Assembly: GCF_030518195.1 (NCBI RefSeq)
Contig: NZ_JAULSC010000012.1
Location: 46,544 to 110,543 of the forward strand
Reading direction: 5' to 3'
DNA length: 64,000 bases
Source: Nocardioides cremeus
GTDB taxonomy: Bacteria > Actinomycetota > Actinomycetes > Propionibacteriales > Nocardioidaceae
The notes beneath the pieces are model-generated. The model was not told the DNA's origin. It worked only from the letters and a program-made list of their open reading frames with translations, and did not search any database. Below are positions 1 to 8,794 of the stretch, piece by piece. The translations under genes and the position numbers were made by a program. The first letter of the stretch is position 1, and the number at the start of each line of letters is the position of its first letter.

Positions 1-1277
1 CCGCGGTAGTAGAGCAGGCAGTAGAGCATCACGACGCCCAGGCCGATGCCGCCGGCCAGCAGGCCGGCCGAGAGCTGGTCACCGGCCAGCGTGGGGCCCA
101 CGACCTGGGTCAGCGGGTCGTCCTCGAAGGCGATCGGCAGCGCACCGAACTTCAGGCTGGTGGCCAGGCTGCTGGCGCCCTCCTCGTTGAAGTCGCCGCT
201 GATCTGGGCGTTGCCGTCGACGATGACGCCGTTCATGGTCGGCGCCGAGAGCACCTCGCCGTCGAGCACGATGGCGAACTGCTTCTCGGTGCCGAACAGC
301 GAGCGGGAGATCTCGGCGAAGGTGTTGGTGCCGCCACCGTCGAAGGAGAGCTGCACGACGTAGGCGATCTCGCCCTGCGGGATCGCGGCCGAGGCGTCGG
401 AGAGCTCGGTGCCCTCGATCATCGCCGGCGAGAGCAGGTAGGCCACGCCGTCCTCGTCGCAGGTCACCAGCGGCGCGTCGGGGTCGTCGGTCATCGGCGA
501 GGCCGGGCCGTCGGCGGGGCACTGGTACTGGCTGAAGGCGGCCACGCACTCCGACGTCGGCTGGTCGATCCACTGCAGCGGGTCGTCGGTCAGCGGGTCG
601 TCGGCGGCGGCGGTAACGCACTGCTCGTAGACGTCGCCCTGCTTGTTGCCCTGCTTGTCGTTGCCGTTGCCGCCGTCCTGCTGGGAGGGCTGCTCGGTCG
701 GCTGCTCGCTCTCGCCGCCGGACTCGCCGCCGGTCTTGACGCCGAAGCCGACCGTGGGCCGGTTGTTGCCCTGCGGCTGCTCCGACTGCTCGAGCTGCTG
801 GTCACCCTGCTGGTCACCCTGCTGCTGGCCGCCGGTGGAGCCGCCCGGACCATCGGTCGACGGCGCCTCGGGGATCACTCCCTCGGGCAGGCCGGTGGTG
901 CTCTGGCAGCGCCCGTCGACCTGCGAGCAGGCGACGAGGCGGAAGCGCAGCTGGGCGGTGCGCTGGACGGTGTCGAGCAGGTCGCGCCGGTTCTCGCCGG
1001 GCACCTCCACGACGATGTCCTGGCCGCCCTGGGTGGTCACCTCGGCCTCGGCGACGCCCGAGCCGTTGACGCGGTCGTCGATGATCTTGCGGGCCTCCTC
1101 GAGCGACTCCTCGCTCGGGTCGCCCTCGGCGCGCAGCGTGATGCTGGTGCCGCCCTGCAGGTCGAGGCCCAGCTGGGGCGTCCAGCTGCCGGCCAGGGCC
1201 ACCAGGCCGAAGAGGACGGCGGTGGAGACGAAGAAGGCGACCAGCGTCCGGCCGGGGCCGGAGGTGCGTCGGGCCAC
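1..1277 (-). CDS. secD: Protein translocase subunit SecD (3' part cut by window edge)
   Basis: SecD works with SecF at the SecYEG channel, using the proton gradient to help exported proteins leave the membrane. The GTG start at 1277 follows yajC by one base. About 425 codons are visible: a first membrane segment near residues 11-30, GLDLQGG at about 37-43, and the conserved SLKFGALP and VVGPTLAGDQL stretches near residues 370-400 leading into the next membrane segment. The C-terminal membrane segments lie off the window. Residues about 146-213 are an unusual Gln/Gly/Asp-rich low-complexity insertion in the extracytoplasmic region. The order yajC-secD is normal; secF is expected next but is not visible. 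Confidence 0.95.
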   Translation of the reverse strand, partial: MARRTSGPGRTLVAFFVSTAVLFGLVALAGSWTPQLGLDLQGGTSITLRAEGDPSEESLEEARKIIDDRVNGSGVAEAEVTTQGGQDIVVEVPGENRRDLLDTVQRTAQLRFRLVACSQVDGRCQSTTGLPEGVIPEAPSTDGPGGSTGGQQQGDQQGDQQLEQSEQPQGNNRPTVGFGVKTGGESGGESEQPTEQPSQQDGGNGNDKQGNKQGDVYEQCVTAAADDPLTDDPLQWIDQPTSECVAAFSQYQCPADGPASPMTDDPDAPLVTCDEDGVAYLLSPAMIEGTELSDASAAIPQGEIAYVVQLSFDGGGTNTFAEISRSLFGTEKQFAIVLDGEVLSAPTMNGVIVDGNAQISGDFNEEGASSLATSLKFGALPIAFEDDPLTQVVGPTLAGDQLSAGLLAGGIGLGVVMLYCLLYYR

Positions 1278-1278
1278 C

Positions 1279-1578
1279 TCAGAGCTCCTCGGGGCCGGCG
1301 GGCTCGTCGTACGCGCTCTCGCGCGGGACGATCCGGCCGACGGCACCGCGCGCGACGCGCAGCACCACCCCGGGGGCGACCTCGAGCTCGAAGGTGTCCT
1401 CGGCGAGCCCGCGCACGGTGCCCTGGATGCCGGAGGTCAGCATCACGTCGTCACCGACCGACAGCGACTGCTGCATCGAGACGAGTTCACGGTTGCGCCG
1501 GGACTGCGGACGGATGATCAGCAGCCAGAACACGAGCGCCAGACCCAGGAAGGGCAGGATTGGGGCGATGGCCTCCAC
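1279..1578 (-). CDS. yajC: Preprotein translocase accessory subunit YajC
   Basis: Small single-pass inner-membrane partner of SecDF. The 99-residue product has one N-terminal membrane segment (about residues 5-22, ending WLLIIRPQ) followed by the basic RRNRE patch and the cytoplasmic domain with LSVGDDVMLTSG and G-x-V repeats typical of YajC. The GTG at 1578 is preferred over longer upstream starts because GGAGAGG sits six bases ahead of it, and 99 residues is the usual family length. It is separated from secD by one base, so the two are very probably cotranscribed. Confidence 0.93.
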   Translation of the reverse strand: MEAIAPILPFLGLALVFWLLIIRPQSRRNRELVSMQQSLSVGDDVMLTSGIQGTVRGLAEDTFELEVAPGVVLRVARGAVGRIVPRESAYDEPAGPEEL

Positions 1579-1698
1579 GAAGGACCTCTCCACGTACGAC
1601 GACAGGGGTGACCGCCGGGAGCTGGCCCGGGGACGGCCGCGCGAAAGTGTAGCCGCGCGGCTGTGACGCACGGCATCGCCGTGGCGCGCCCGGCCTGC

Positions 1699-2778
1699 TC
1701 AGTCGGGCTCGACGCCAAACAACGTCTCCTCGCCGCCCGCCGGGGGCGCGAGCCCCAGGTGCGACCAGGCCGCCGGGGTGGCGACCCGGCCGCGCGGGGT
1801 GCGGGCCAGGAAGCCGATGCGCACCAGGAACGGCTCGGCGACCTCCTCGACCGTCTCGCGCTCCTCCCCCACAGCGACAGCGAGCGTCGAGACGCCCACG
1901 GGTCCGCCACCGAAGCGGCGGCACAGCACGTCGATGACGCCGCGGTCGAGCCGGTCGAGACCCAGCGCGTCGACCTCGTAGAGGTCGAGCGCGGCCTCGG
2001 CGACCTCGAGGGTCACCACGCCGTCGGCGCGCACCTGCGCGAAGTCGCGCACCCGGCGCAGCAGCCGGTTGGCGATGCGCGGGGTGCCGCGCGAGCGCGA
2101 CGCGATCTCGGCCGAGCCCTCGCTGGTCAGGTCGACCCCGAGCAGACCGGCCGAGCGGTGCACGATCGTGTCGAGGTCGCGCGGCTCGTAGAACTCGAGC
2201 TGGGCGGTGAAGCCGAAGCGGTCGCGCAGCGGGCCGGGCAGCAGCCCGGCGCGGGTGGTGGCGCCGACCAGGGTGAACGGCGGGATCTCCAGCGGGATCG
2301 CGGTGGCACCGGGGCCCTTGCCGATGACGACGTCGACCCGGAAGTCCTCCATCGCCATGTAGAGCATCTCCTCGGCTGGCCTGGACATCCGGTGGATCTC
2401 GTCGATGAAGAGCACGTCGCCCTCGTTGAGCCCCGAGAGGATGGCCGCGAGGTCGCCGGCGTGGGTGATGGCCGGGCCGCTGGTCAGGCGCAGCGGCACG
2501 CTCATCTCGTGGGCGATGATCATCGCCAGCGTCGTCTTGCCCAGCCCCGGGGGGCCGGAGAGCAGCACGTGGTCTGGAGCGCGCTCCCGCATCCGGGCCG
2601 CCTCGAGGACCAGGCCGAGCTGGTCGCGCACCCGCTGCTGGCCCACCACCTCGTCGAGGGTGCGGGGACGCAGCGCGGCCTCGACGGCGCGCTCGTCACC
2701 GTCGGCCTCGGCCACGGTCAGCGAGCGCAGGTGGCTCTCCTCGGCAGCGGCGTACTCGTCGTAGGGGTCCTCGTGCAC
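1699..2778 (-). CDS. ruvB: Holliday junction branch migration ATPase RuvB
   Basis: Hexameric AAA+ motor that drives branch migration of Holliday junctions together with RuvA. Walker A is GPPGLGKTT (residues 75-83), Walker B is FIDEIH (124-129), and GATTRAG (172-178) is the sensor region. The C-terminal winged helix contains [13 protein letters not shown]. Length 359 is typical, with a slightly acidic N-terminal extension common in actinobacteria. GTG start, six bases after the ruvA stop, as the last gene of ruvCAB. A LexA-type box upstream of ruvC suggests the whole operon is DNA-damage inducible. Confidence 0.97.
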   Translation of the reverse strand: MHEDPYDEYAAAEESHLRSLTVAEADGDERAVEAALRPRTLDEVVGQQRVRDQLGLVLEAARMRERAPDHVLLSGPPGLGKTTLAMIIAHEMSVPLRLTSGPAITHAGDLAAILSGLNEGDVLFIDEIHRMSRPAEEMLYMAMEDFRVDVVIGKGPGATAIPLEIPPFTLVGATTRAGLLPGPLRDRFGFTAQLEFYEPRDLDTIVHRSAGLLGVDLTSEGSAEIASRSRGTPRIANRLLRRVRDFAQVRADGVVTLEVAEAALDLYEVDALGLDRLDRGVIDVLCRRFGGGPVGVSTLAVAVGEERETVEEVAEPFLVRIGFLARTPRGRVATPAAWSHLGLAPPAGGEETLFGVEPD

Positions 2779-2784
2779 CGGCGA

Positions 2785-3396
2785 TCAGGCCTTCGAGAGC
2801 ATGCGCAGGGCCGAGCGCAGCAGGGTCGCGACGTCGGGGCTCTCCGCCGCCTGGGGTGCCACCTCGTCGACCGCCCGGTCGGCGTCCTTGGCCGACCAGC
2901 CGAGCCCGACCAGGCCCTGGTGCACCTGGTCGCGCCAGGGCTCGGCGCTGGCGGCCGGGACGGCCGCACCGCGGGCGCCGACGGGTGCGCCGAGGCGGTC
3001 CTTGAGCTCGAGGATGATCCGCTGGGCGCCCTTCTGGCCGATGCCGGGCACCCGGGTCAGGGTCTTGACGTCCTCGGTGCCGACCGCGCGCCGCAGGTCG
3101 TCGGGCGCCAGGACCGCGAGCATCGCCTGGGCCAGCTTGGGCCCCACGCCCGAGGCGGTCTGCAGCAGCTCGAAGCAGGCCTTCTCGTCGTCGTCGAGGA
3201 AGCCGAAGAGGGTCAGCGACTCCTCACGCACCACCATCGAGGTCGGCAGCGTGGCCTGCTGGCCGGTGCCGATCTTGGGCGAGAGCGTCGCGAGGGTGCC
3301 GGGGGTGCACATCAGCTCGAGGCCGACACCGCCGACCTCGAGCACGGCGCTGTTGAGGGTCACCGCGGCCACGGGGCCTCGGACGTAGGCGATCAC
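2785..3396 (-). CDS. ruvA: Holliday junction branch migration protein RuvA
   Basis: RuvA tetramers bind the four-way junction and load RuvB. The protein has the N-terminal OB-fold start (MIAYVRGPV), two helix-hairpin-helix elements ([12 protein letters not shown] and [12 protein letters not shown]), and a C-terminal three-helix domain ([14 protein letters not shown]) that contacts RuvB. Length 203 is normal. The GTG start overlaps the ruvC stop in a GTGA arrangement, indicating translational coupling. Confidence 0.97.
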   Translation of the reverse strand: MIAYVRGPVAAVTLNSAVLEVGGVGLELMCTPGTLATLSPKIGTGQQATLPTSMVVREESLTLFGFLDDDEKACFELLQTASGVGPKLAQAMLAVLAPDDLRRAVGTEDVKTLTRVPGIGQKGAQRIILELKDRLGAPVGARGAAVPAASAEPWRDQVHQGLVGLGWSAKDADRAVDEVAPQAAESPDVATLLRSALRMLSKA

Positions 3397-3971
3397 GGGG
3401 TCCTCCTGGGGAGCGTGCGGGCGGCGGCGCGCGTGGGGACGGAGCGGGTTGGGAGGGCGCGGGTCTGGCGGGCGACGGCCTCCTCGAGGCGGGCCTGCGC
3501 TCCCCCGCGCCAGATGTGGGTGATGGCCAGCGCCAGCGCGTCGGCGGCGTCGGCCGGCTTGGGCGGGGCGTCGAGGCGCAGGATGCGGGTCACCATCGCG
3601 CCCACCTGCTGCTTGGTGGCCCGCCCGCTGCCCGAGACGGCCGCCTTGACCTCGCTGGGCGTGTGCAGCGCGATCGGCAGGCCCCGGCGCGCGGCCACCA
3701 CCATGGCGATGCCGCTGGCCTGGGCGGTGCCCATCACGGTCGAGACGTCGGAGCGGGCGAAGACCCGCTCGACCGCGACCGCGTCCGGGCGGTGCTCCTC
3801 GATCCAGGCCTCGACGCCCTTCTCGATGGTCACCAGGCGCTGGGCGACCGGCAGGTCGCTGCTGGTGCGCAGCACGTTGACGTCGACCAGGCTCAGCGGA
3901 CGCCCGACCGAGCCGTCGACCACGCCCATCCCGCAGCGGGTCAGCCCGGGGTCGATCCCCAGCACGCGCAT
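3393..3971 (-). CDS. ruvC: Holliday junction resolvase RuvC
   Basis: Endonuclease that cuts Holliday junctions symmetrically. The RNase H-fold catalytic acids are all visible: Asp7 (GIDPG), Glu68 (AVERVF), Asp141 and Asp144 (PADAADALA). The start MRVLGIDPG at 3971 is chosen over a possible upstream ATG because it has GGGAAGG directly ahead and gives the usual N-terminus. The last ~35 residues are a basic tail without recognisable motif. First gene of ruvCAB; a LexA-type box lies just upstream. Confidence 0.96.
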   Translation of the reverse strand: MRVLGIDPGLTRCGMGVVDGSVGRPLSLVDVNVLRTSSDLPVAQRLVTIEKGVEAWIEEHRPDAVAVERVFARSDVSTVMGTAQASGIAMVVAARRGLPIALHTPSEVKAAVSGSGRATKQQVGAMVTRILRLDAPPKPADAADALALAITHIWRGGAQARLEEAVARQTRALPTRSVPTRAAARTLPRRTP

Positions 3972-3986
3972 CGGACCACCTTCCCG

Positions 3987-4002
3987 TCGAACGTCTGTTC
4001 GC
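3987..4002. promoter_or_regulatory. LexA-type SOS box upstream of ruvCAB
   Basis: TCGAACGTCTGTTCGC matches the actinobacterial LexA consensus TCGAAC-N4-GTTCGA at all but the last base. It ends 16 bp before the ruvC start codon, a position that would block transcription when bound. Damage-inducible ruvCAB is known in mycobacteria; LexA control here is inferred. Confidence 0.85.
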
Positions 4003-4059
4003 ACGTGTCGACGGTACGCGACCGCCCCGGCCGCGCGGCGTACGACACGCGGCGGGGGG

Positions 4060-4833
4060 TCAGTCCTCGCTGTCCTCGAGCTCGGCCATCACGACGTCGG
4101 GTACGTCGAAGTTGGCGTAGAGGTTCTGCACGTCGTCGAGGTCCTCGAGCACGTCGACGAGACGGAACATCTTGGCCGCGCCGTCCTTGTCGAGCGCGAC
4201 CTGCATGTCGGGCACGAACTGCGCCTCGGCGGAGTCGTAGTCGATGCCGGCGGCCTGCAGCGCGGTGCGCACGCCGACCAGGTCGGTGGCCTCGGAGACG
4301 ACCTCGAAGGAGTCCCCCAGGTCGTTGACGTCCTCGGCGCCCGCGTCGAGGGTCGCCTCGAGCAGGTCGTCCTCGGCCACGGTGCGGCCCTCCTGCTCCT
4401 TGGCCACGACCACCACGCCCTTGCGGTGGAAGAGGAAGGAGACCGAGCCGGGGTCGGCCAGCGAGCCGCCGTTGCGGGTCATCGCGGTGCGGACCTCCAT
4501 CGCGGCCCGGTTCTTGTTGTCGGTGAGGCACTCGATGAGCATCGCCACGCCGCTGGGGCCGTAGCCCTCGTACATGATCGTCTGGTAGTCGGCGCCGCCG
4601 GTCTCCGCACCGGAGCCGCGCTTGACGGCGCGGTCGATGTTGTCGTTGGGGACCGAGGACTTCTTGGCCTTCTGGATGGCGTCGTAGAGCGTCGGGTTGC
4701 CCGTCGGGTCACCGCCGCCCATCCGGGCCGCGACCTCGACGTTCTTGACCAGCTTGGCGAACATCTTGCCGCGCTTGGCGTCGACGATCGCCTTCTTGTG
4801 CTTGGTGGTCGCCCACTTGGAGTGTCCAGACAT
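4060..4833 (-). CDS. yebC: YebC/PmpR family protein
   Basis: Conserved cytoplasmic YebC-family protein. Members have been described as DNA-binding regulators, and some relatives have been linked to translation, so the exact role here is open. The 257-residue protein starts [15 protein letters not shown], the family signature, and carries [12 protein letters not shown] and the acidic second and third domains ([17 protein letters not shown] region near residues 190-205). It lies between pdxT (12 bp away) and ruvC, the same neighbourhood as in mycobacteria. Confidence 0.95.
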   Translation of the reverse strand: MSGHSKWATTKHKKAIVDAKRGKMFAKLVKNVEVAARMGGGDPTGNPTLYDAIQKAKKSSVPNDNIDRAVKRGSGAETGGADYQTIMYEGYGPSGVAMLIECLTDNKNRAAMEVRTAMTRNGGSLADPGSVSFLFHRKGVVVVAKEQEGRTVAEDDLLEATLDAGAEDVNDLGDSFEVVSEATDLVGVRTALQAAGIDYDSAEAQFVPDMQVALDKDGAAKMFRLVDVLEDLDDVQNLYANFDVPDVVMAELEDSED

Positions 4834-4845
4834 GCGTCTTCCCGT

Positions 4846-5466
4846 CTACTCGACTCTGCTGCGTGGCCGCACCAGGTCCACGAACAGCTGGTGGACCCGG
4901 GAGTCGCCCCCCACCTCGGGGTGGAACGACGTCGCCATCAGGTGGCCCTCACGGACCGCGACGATCCTACCCGCGGCCTCGCCGTGGTCGACACGGGCGA
5001 GCACCTCGACCCCGGGGCCGACCTCCTCGACCCACGGCGCCCGGATGAAGACCCCGTGCACGGGCTCGTCGAGGCCGCTCATCGTGACCGGCCCCTCGAA
5101 GGAGGCCACCTGGCGGCCGAAGGCGTTGCGCCGCACCGTCATGTCGATGCCGCCGATCGTCTCCTGGCCCTCGACGCCGTCGAGCACCCGCTCGGCGAGC
5201 AGGATCATCCCCGCGCAGGTGCCGAGGGTCGGCAACCCGCCGGCGACGGCCGCGCGCAGCGGCTCCAGCAGCCCGAAGGTGTGCGCCAGCCGCGCCATCG
5301 TCGTGCTCTCACCGCCGGGCAGCACCAGCGCGTCGCAGGCGGCCAGCTCCTCGGGGCGGCGTACGCGCACGGTGGCGCAGCCGAGCAGCTCGAGGGCGGC
5401 GACGTGCTCGCGCACATCGCCCTGCAGGGCGAGGACACCGACGGTCGGCTGGGGGGCTGCGGGCAC
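4846..5466 (-). CDS. pdxT: Pyridoxal 5'-phosphate synthase glutaminase subunit PdxT
   Basis: Class I glutamine amidotransferase that hydrolyses glutamine and channels ammonia to PdxS for PLP synthesis. Catalytic residues are visible: nucleophile Cys84 in LGTCAG, and His182/Glu184 in FHPEVGGD; the GGES motif is at residues 51-54. Length 206 is typical. It starts with GTG, and no strong ribosome site is seen. Its partner pdxS is about 0.9 kb away, on the same strand but separated by an oppositely oriented lipoprotein gene, instead of being adjacent as usual. Confidence 0.95.
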   Translation of the reverse strand: MPAAPQPTVGVLALQGDVREHVAALELLGCATVRVRRPEELAACDALVLPGGESTTMARLAHTFGLLEPLRAAVAGGLPTLGTCAGMILLAERVLDGVEGQETIGGIDMTVRRNAFGRQVASFEGPVTMSGLDEPVHGVFIRAPWVEEVGPGVEVLARVDHGEAAGRIVAVREGHLMATSFHPEVGGDSRVHQLFVDLVRPRSRVE

Positions 5467-5522
5467 GCGCGGAGTCTAGAGACCGGTGCGTGAGCACTCC
5501 CGGCCGGTGGCACAGTGGTCGC

Positions 5523-6302
5523 ATGCGTGCAGCGAACCTGGCGGTGCCCCTGGTCGTCGTCGTGCTCGCCGCCGGCGCCTGTGGTGACGGCGACGGCGAC
5601 GGCGACGGCGACGAGCAGCCGAGGGGCCTGGTCAGCAGCACCTCGCCGACCACGACCAGCAGCGAGGCCGCGGTGGAGGCCACCGACGAGCCCCAGGCGG
5701 CGTACCTGGCCTGGCTCGACGCGCTCGAGGCGCAGGACGCCGAGGCGGCGTGCGAGCAGCACGCGCCCGAGCTGACGATCGAGCTGCGCTACGAGGCGAT
5801 CTTGCTCGACCGCGCCGAGCTGGGTGACCCCTGCACCGGGTTCGTCGCGCTGCTCTGGGAGGACCCGCTGCGCGAGCTCGACCCGGTCGAGCTGGAGACG
5901 ACGCGGGCCACCGAGGAGAAGGCGACGGTGGCCGCACGCTTCGACGGGGGCTCCGAGACCGCGCAGCTGGTCTACCACCGGGCGCAGTGGCGACTGCTGA
6001 GCACGGCGAACCGCACCGACCCCCGCCCCGGCGCGACGGACGGGGCGCCCCAGCGCTGGGTGCGCGAGTGGTGCGACCTCGAGGTCGGCGCCGAGCGCGG
6101 CGACGTCGTCGCGCGGATGGGCGAGCCCTCCGGCGAGTACACCCTCGACAACGGCGGCGAGCCGCAGCTGTGGTGGGCCCAGGACCAGTACGACTTCCGC
6201 GCCTACCTCGACGCCCGGGGCCGGGTGCTCGACCTGGTCGGCGACTACGACGCCCTCGGCGCCGCCGACCGCGACCAGCTGGACTGCCCCGAGCTCAGGT
6301 GA
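5523..6302 (+). CDS. Secreted lipoprotein of unknown function with a Gly-Asp repeat
   Basis: I do not recognise the family. The start MRAANLAVPL gives a short signal peptide ending in the lipobox LAAGAC, so the mature protein should be lipid-anchored. Directly after the Cys is a run of alternating Gly and Asp encoded by five GGCGAC-type repeats (about 5585-5612), which could vary in length by slippage. The middle (about residues 50-160) is an acidic helical region. The C-terminal ~80 residues (REWCDLEVGAERGDVVARMG onward) resemble small SmpA/BLIP-like lipoprotein domains, a weak guess. It lies on the opposite strand to its neighbours and splits pdxS from pdxT. Confidence 0.75.
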   Translation: MRAANLAVPLVVVVLAAGACGDGDGDGDGDEQPRGLVSSTSPTTTSSEAAVEATDEPQAAYLAWLDALEAQDAEAACEQHAPELTIELRYEAILLDRAELGDPCTGFVALLWEDPLRELDPVELETTRATEEKATVAARFDGGSETAQLVYHRAQWRLLSTANRTDPRPGATDGAPQRWVREWCDLEVGAERGDVVARMGEPSGEYTLDNGGEPQLWWAQDQYDFRAYLDARGRVLDLVGDYDALGAADRDQLDCPELR

Positions 6303-6308
6303 GATCCG

Positions 6309-6362
6309 GGCCGGGTCGGCGCGAAGTTCAGGCCGGGTCGGCGCGAAGTACAGGCCGGGTCA
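6309..6362. repeat. 22-nt direct repeat array (2.5 copies), copy 1 of 2
   Basis: Unit GGCCGGGTCGGCGCGAAGTT plus two bases occurs at 6309-6330 and 6331-6352 (the second has TAC instead of TTC), followed by a partial GGCCGGGTCA at 6353-6362. It lies between the 3' ends of the convergent lipoprotein gene and pdxS. The same three-part pattern recurs at 43267-43320. Confidence 0.85.
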
Positions 6363-6376
6363 GCGTGCGGGGTGGG

Positions 6377-7294
6377 TCACCAGCCGCGCTCGGAGAGGCG
6401 GTGGGGGGCGGGGATCTCGTCGACGTTGAGGCCGACCATCGCCTCGCCCAGGCCGCGGGAGACCTTGGCGACCATCGCGGGGTCGTCGTGGAAGGTGGTG
6501 GCCTTGACGATCGCCTCGGCGCGCTGGGCGGGGTTGCCGGACTTGAAGATGCCCGAGCCCACGAAGACACCGTCGGCGCCGAGCTGCATCATCATCGCGG
6601 CGTCGGCGGGGGTGGCGATGCCGCCGGCGGTGAAGAGGACCACGGGCAGGCTGCCGCGCTCGGCGACCTCGGCCACCAGGTCGTAGGGCGCCTGCAGCTC
6701 CTTCGCGGCGACGTACAGCTCGTCCTTCGACAGCGCGGACAGGCGGCGGATCTCGCCGAGGATGGTGCGCATGTGGGTGACCGCGTTCGAGACGTCGCCG
6801 GTGCCGGCCTCGCCCTTCGAGCGGATCATCGCCGCGCCCTCGGTGATGCGGCGCAGCGCCTCGCCGAGGTTGGTGGCGCCGCACACGAAGGGCACGTCGA
6901 ACTGCCACTTGTCGATGTGGTTGGCGTAGTCGGCCGGGGTGAGCACCTCGGACTCGTCGACGTAGTCGACACCGAGGCTCTGCAGGACCTGGGCCTCGAC
7001 GAAGTGGCCGATGCGGGCCTTGGCCATCACCGGGATCGAGACGGAATCGATGATCGAGTCGATCATGTCGGGGTCGGAGGCGCGGGAGACGCCGCCCTGG
7101 GCGCGGATGTCGGCGGGCACCCGCTCGAGGGCCATCACCGCGACGGCGCCGGCGTCCTCGGCGATGCGCGCCTGCTCGGCGGTCACCACGTCCATGATCA
7201 CGCCGCCCTTGAGCATCTCGGCCATGCCCCGCTTGACCCGGTCGGTGCCGGTCGTGGGCTGGTCGGTGGCGGGCTGCTGGGGCGTCTGCGTCAT
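6377..7294 (-). CDS. pdxS: Pyridoxal 5'-phosphate synthase subunit PdxS
   Basis: Synthase subunit of the deoxyxylulose-independent PLP pathway: it condenses ribose 5-phosphate, glyceraldehyde 3-phosphate and ammonia supplied by PdxT. The (beta/alpha)8 protein shows the lysine motifs [10 protein letters not shown] and [10 protein letters not shown] that carry the imine intermediates, and phosphate-site glycines in [14 protein letters not shown] and VFVGSGIF. Length 305 fits the family. The coding start [12 protein letters not shown] is a variable N-terminus. The PIP synthase gene is 20 bp upstream, so this gene may be read from the same transcript. Confidence 0.97.
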   Translation of the reverse strand: MTQTPQQPATDQPTTGTDRVKRGMAEMLKGGVIMDVVTAEQARIAEDAGAVAVMALERVPADIRAQGGVSRASDPDMIDSIIDSVSIPVMAKARIGHFVEAQVLQSLGVDYVDESEVLTPADYANHIDKWQFDVPFVCGATNLGEALRRITEGAAMIRSKGEAGTGDVSNAVTHMRTILGEIRRLSALSKDELYVAAKELQAPYDLVAEVAERGSLPVVLFTAGGIATPADAAMMMQLGADGVFVGSGIFKSGNPAQRAEAIVKATTFHDDPAMVAKVSRGLGEAMVGLNVDEIPAPHRLSERGW

Positions 7295-7314
7295 GCCCCC
7301 GATTCTACGGGCGT

Positions 7315-7971
7315 TTACCCAACCGACCGATTCTGCGTCGGGCCCTGGTCACCGACGGCGGCGTCGGCCGCGACGGCCTGCTTGCGCACCTTCTCGACCC
7401 GGTAGACGACGGTGGCGGTGTTGGCGAACGCGAGGATCCACAGGGCGGCGTACATCAGCACGGGGACGCCGAAGATCGCCCCCAGCCCGGTGGCCACCAG
7501 GATCAGCACCAGCCGGTCGGCGCGTTCGGCCAGGCCGCCCTTGGCGTCCATGCCCAGGGACTCGGCGCGGGCCCGGGCGTAGGAGGTCACCGAGCCCATC
7601 ACCACGCAGTACAGCGACAGCGACAGGTAGAGCATCGAGTCGCCGGGCCCGGCGAAGTAGAGCACCAGGCCGCCGAAGACGGCCCCGTCACCGATCCGGT
7701 CGAGCGTGGAGTCCCAGAACGCCCCGAACTTCGAGGAGCGCCCCAGCCGGCGGGCCATCTGGCCGTCGATGAGGTCGCTGAAGACGAACGCGGTGATGAC
7801 CAGGACCCCGATCAGCAGCTCGCCCTGGGGGAAGAAGACGAGCGCTCCGGCGGCGACGCCGATGGTGCCCACGAGGGTCACCGCGTCGGGACTGATGCCC
7901 AGCCTGATGAAGAGCGTGACGAAGGGGGCGAGCACGACGCCCTGCCAGAAGCCTTTGAACCTGTCCAACAT
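7315..7971 (-). CDS. CDP-alcohol phosphatidyltransferase, probable phosphatidylinositol phosphate synthase
   Basis: Membrane enzyme joining CDP-diacylglycerol to an alcohol phosphate. The full family motif is present: D66-x2-D69-G70-x2-A73-R74-x8-G83-x3-D87-x3-D91, with about six membrane segments in 218 residues. Position next to HIT and pdxS and overall resemblance to mycobacterial PgsA1 suggest PIP synthase, which uses inositol 1-phosphate. The acyltransferase and mannosyltransferase (PimA) genes that follow it in mycobacteria are absent, and pdxS follows directly. Phosphatidylglycerophosphate synthase is the main alternative. Confidence 0.85.
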   Translation of the reverse strand: MLDRFKGFWQGVVLAPFVTLFIRLGISPDAVTLVGTIGVAAGALVFFPQGELLIGVLVITAFVFSDLIDGQMARRLGRSSKFGAFWDSTLDRIGDGAVFGGLVLYFAGPGDSMLYLSLSLYCVVMGSVTSYARARAESLGMDAKGGLAERADRLVLILVATGLGAIFGVPVLMYAALWILAFANTATVVYRVEKVRKQAVAADAAVGDQGPTQNRSVG

Positions 7972-8080
7972 GGTGGGCGCAGGCTATCGGTACGACGGCT
8001 CGGCGCGGCGCCCGGTGCACGCAACGGGGCGTACAGTCGACGGATCGGGCCATCCAGGCCCGCCATCAGGGAGTCCGCAC

Positions 8081-8215
8081 ATGAGCGACAAGTCGCCGCG
8101 GCACGGCAAGTCCCCCAAGTCCAGCAAGTCCATCAAGGAGAAGCGGGCGGAGAAGCGCGACAAGGCGTCGGGCGCCACCGCGACCTCCTTGGAGGTGCCG
8201 GGCAAGAAGCGCTAG
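8081..8215 (+). CDS. Small highly basic protein (44 residues), unknown function
   Basis: A short reading frame, MSDKSPRHGKSPKSSKSI onward, rich in Lys, Ser and Arg and probably disordered. A GGGAG motif sits seven bases ahead of the ATG, and the frame ends 15 bp before the convergent HIT gene. Similar short Lys/Ser-rich proteins seem common at this locus in related actinobacteria, but that is from memory. It could bind nucleic acid; no motif proves a role. Confidence 0.6.
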   Translation: MSDKSPRHGKSPKSSKSIKEKRAEKRDKASGATATSLEVPGKKR

Positions 8216-8230
8216 GTCGGGGCTGCTCGG

Positions 8231-8770
8231 TCACGCCCACGCCGCTGCGAGCAGCGCACGGGTCTGGTCGAGCAGCTCGGGCAGGGTCTTGGTGCGCCCG
8301 ATGATCGGCATGAAGTTCTGGTCGCCGGGCCAACGCGGCACGACGTGCTGGTGCAGGTGGGCGGCGATGCCGGCGCCCGCGATGTGGCCCTGGTTCATCC
8401 CGATGTTGAAGCCGCCGGCGCCCGAGGTGGCGCGCACGGTGCGCATCGCGGCCCGGGTGAGGTCGGCGATCTCGGCCGCCTCCTCGTCGGTGGTCTCGGT
8501 GTAGTCGGCGATGTGGCGGTAGGGGCAGACCATCAGGTGCCCCGGGGCGTAGGGGTAGAGGTTGAGCAGCACGAAGGCCAGCTCACCGCGCCGGACCACC
8601 AGCCCCTCGGCGTCGTCGAGGCGCGGCACCCTGCAGAAGGGGCACTCCCCCGACGAGCCGTCGGCCGGCTTGTTCTCGCCCCGGATGTAGGCCATCCGGT
8701 GCGGCGTCCACAGCCGGTCGAGCTCGTCGGGATGGCCGATGCCGTCCTGGTGCAGCGTCTCGTCACTCAC
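8231..8770 (-). CDS. HIT family nucleotide hydrolase/phosphorylase
   Basis: Histidine-triad protein acting on dinucleoside polyphosphates or similar nucleotide conjugates. The triad HLHQH (residues 138-142, in AHLHQHVVPRW) is intact, and the CPFC pair (43-46) near the N-terminus is typical of the actinobacterial AP4A phosphorylase-like branch. The length of 179 agrees. It sits upstream of the PIP synthase gene, as Rv2613c does in mycobacteria. The small plus-strand basic protein lies between them here. Confidence 0.92.
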   Translation of the reverse strand: MSDETLHQDGIGHPDELDRLWTPHRMAYIRGENKPADGSSGECPFCRVPRLDDAEGLVVRRGELAFVLLNLYPYAPGHLMVCPYRHIADYTETTDEEAAEIADLTRAAMRTVRATSGAGGFNIGMNQGHIAGAGIAAHLHQHVVPRWPGDQNFMPIIGRTKTLPELLDQTRALLAAAWA

Positions 8771-8794
8771 CCCACCGATCCTAGGAGCGCGCGC

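Noticed and set aside
1663..5493. A very long plus-strand open frame (>1200 codons) opposite ruvB, ruvA, ruvC, yebC and pdxT
   Set aside because: It is antisense to five well-supported genes and has a Arg/Gly/Ala/His-rich shadow composition. High-GC codon bias leaves long stop-free antisense frames.
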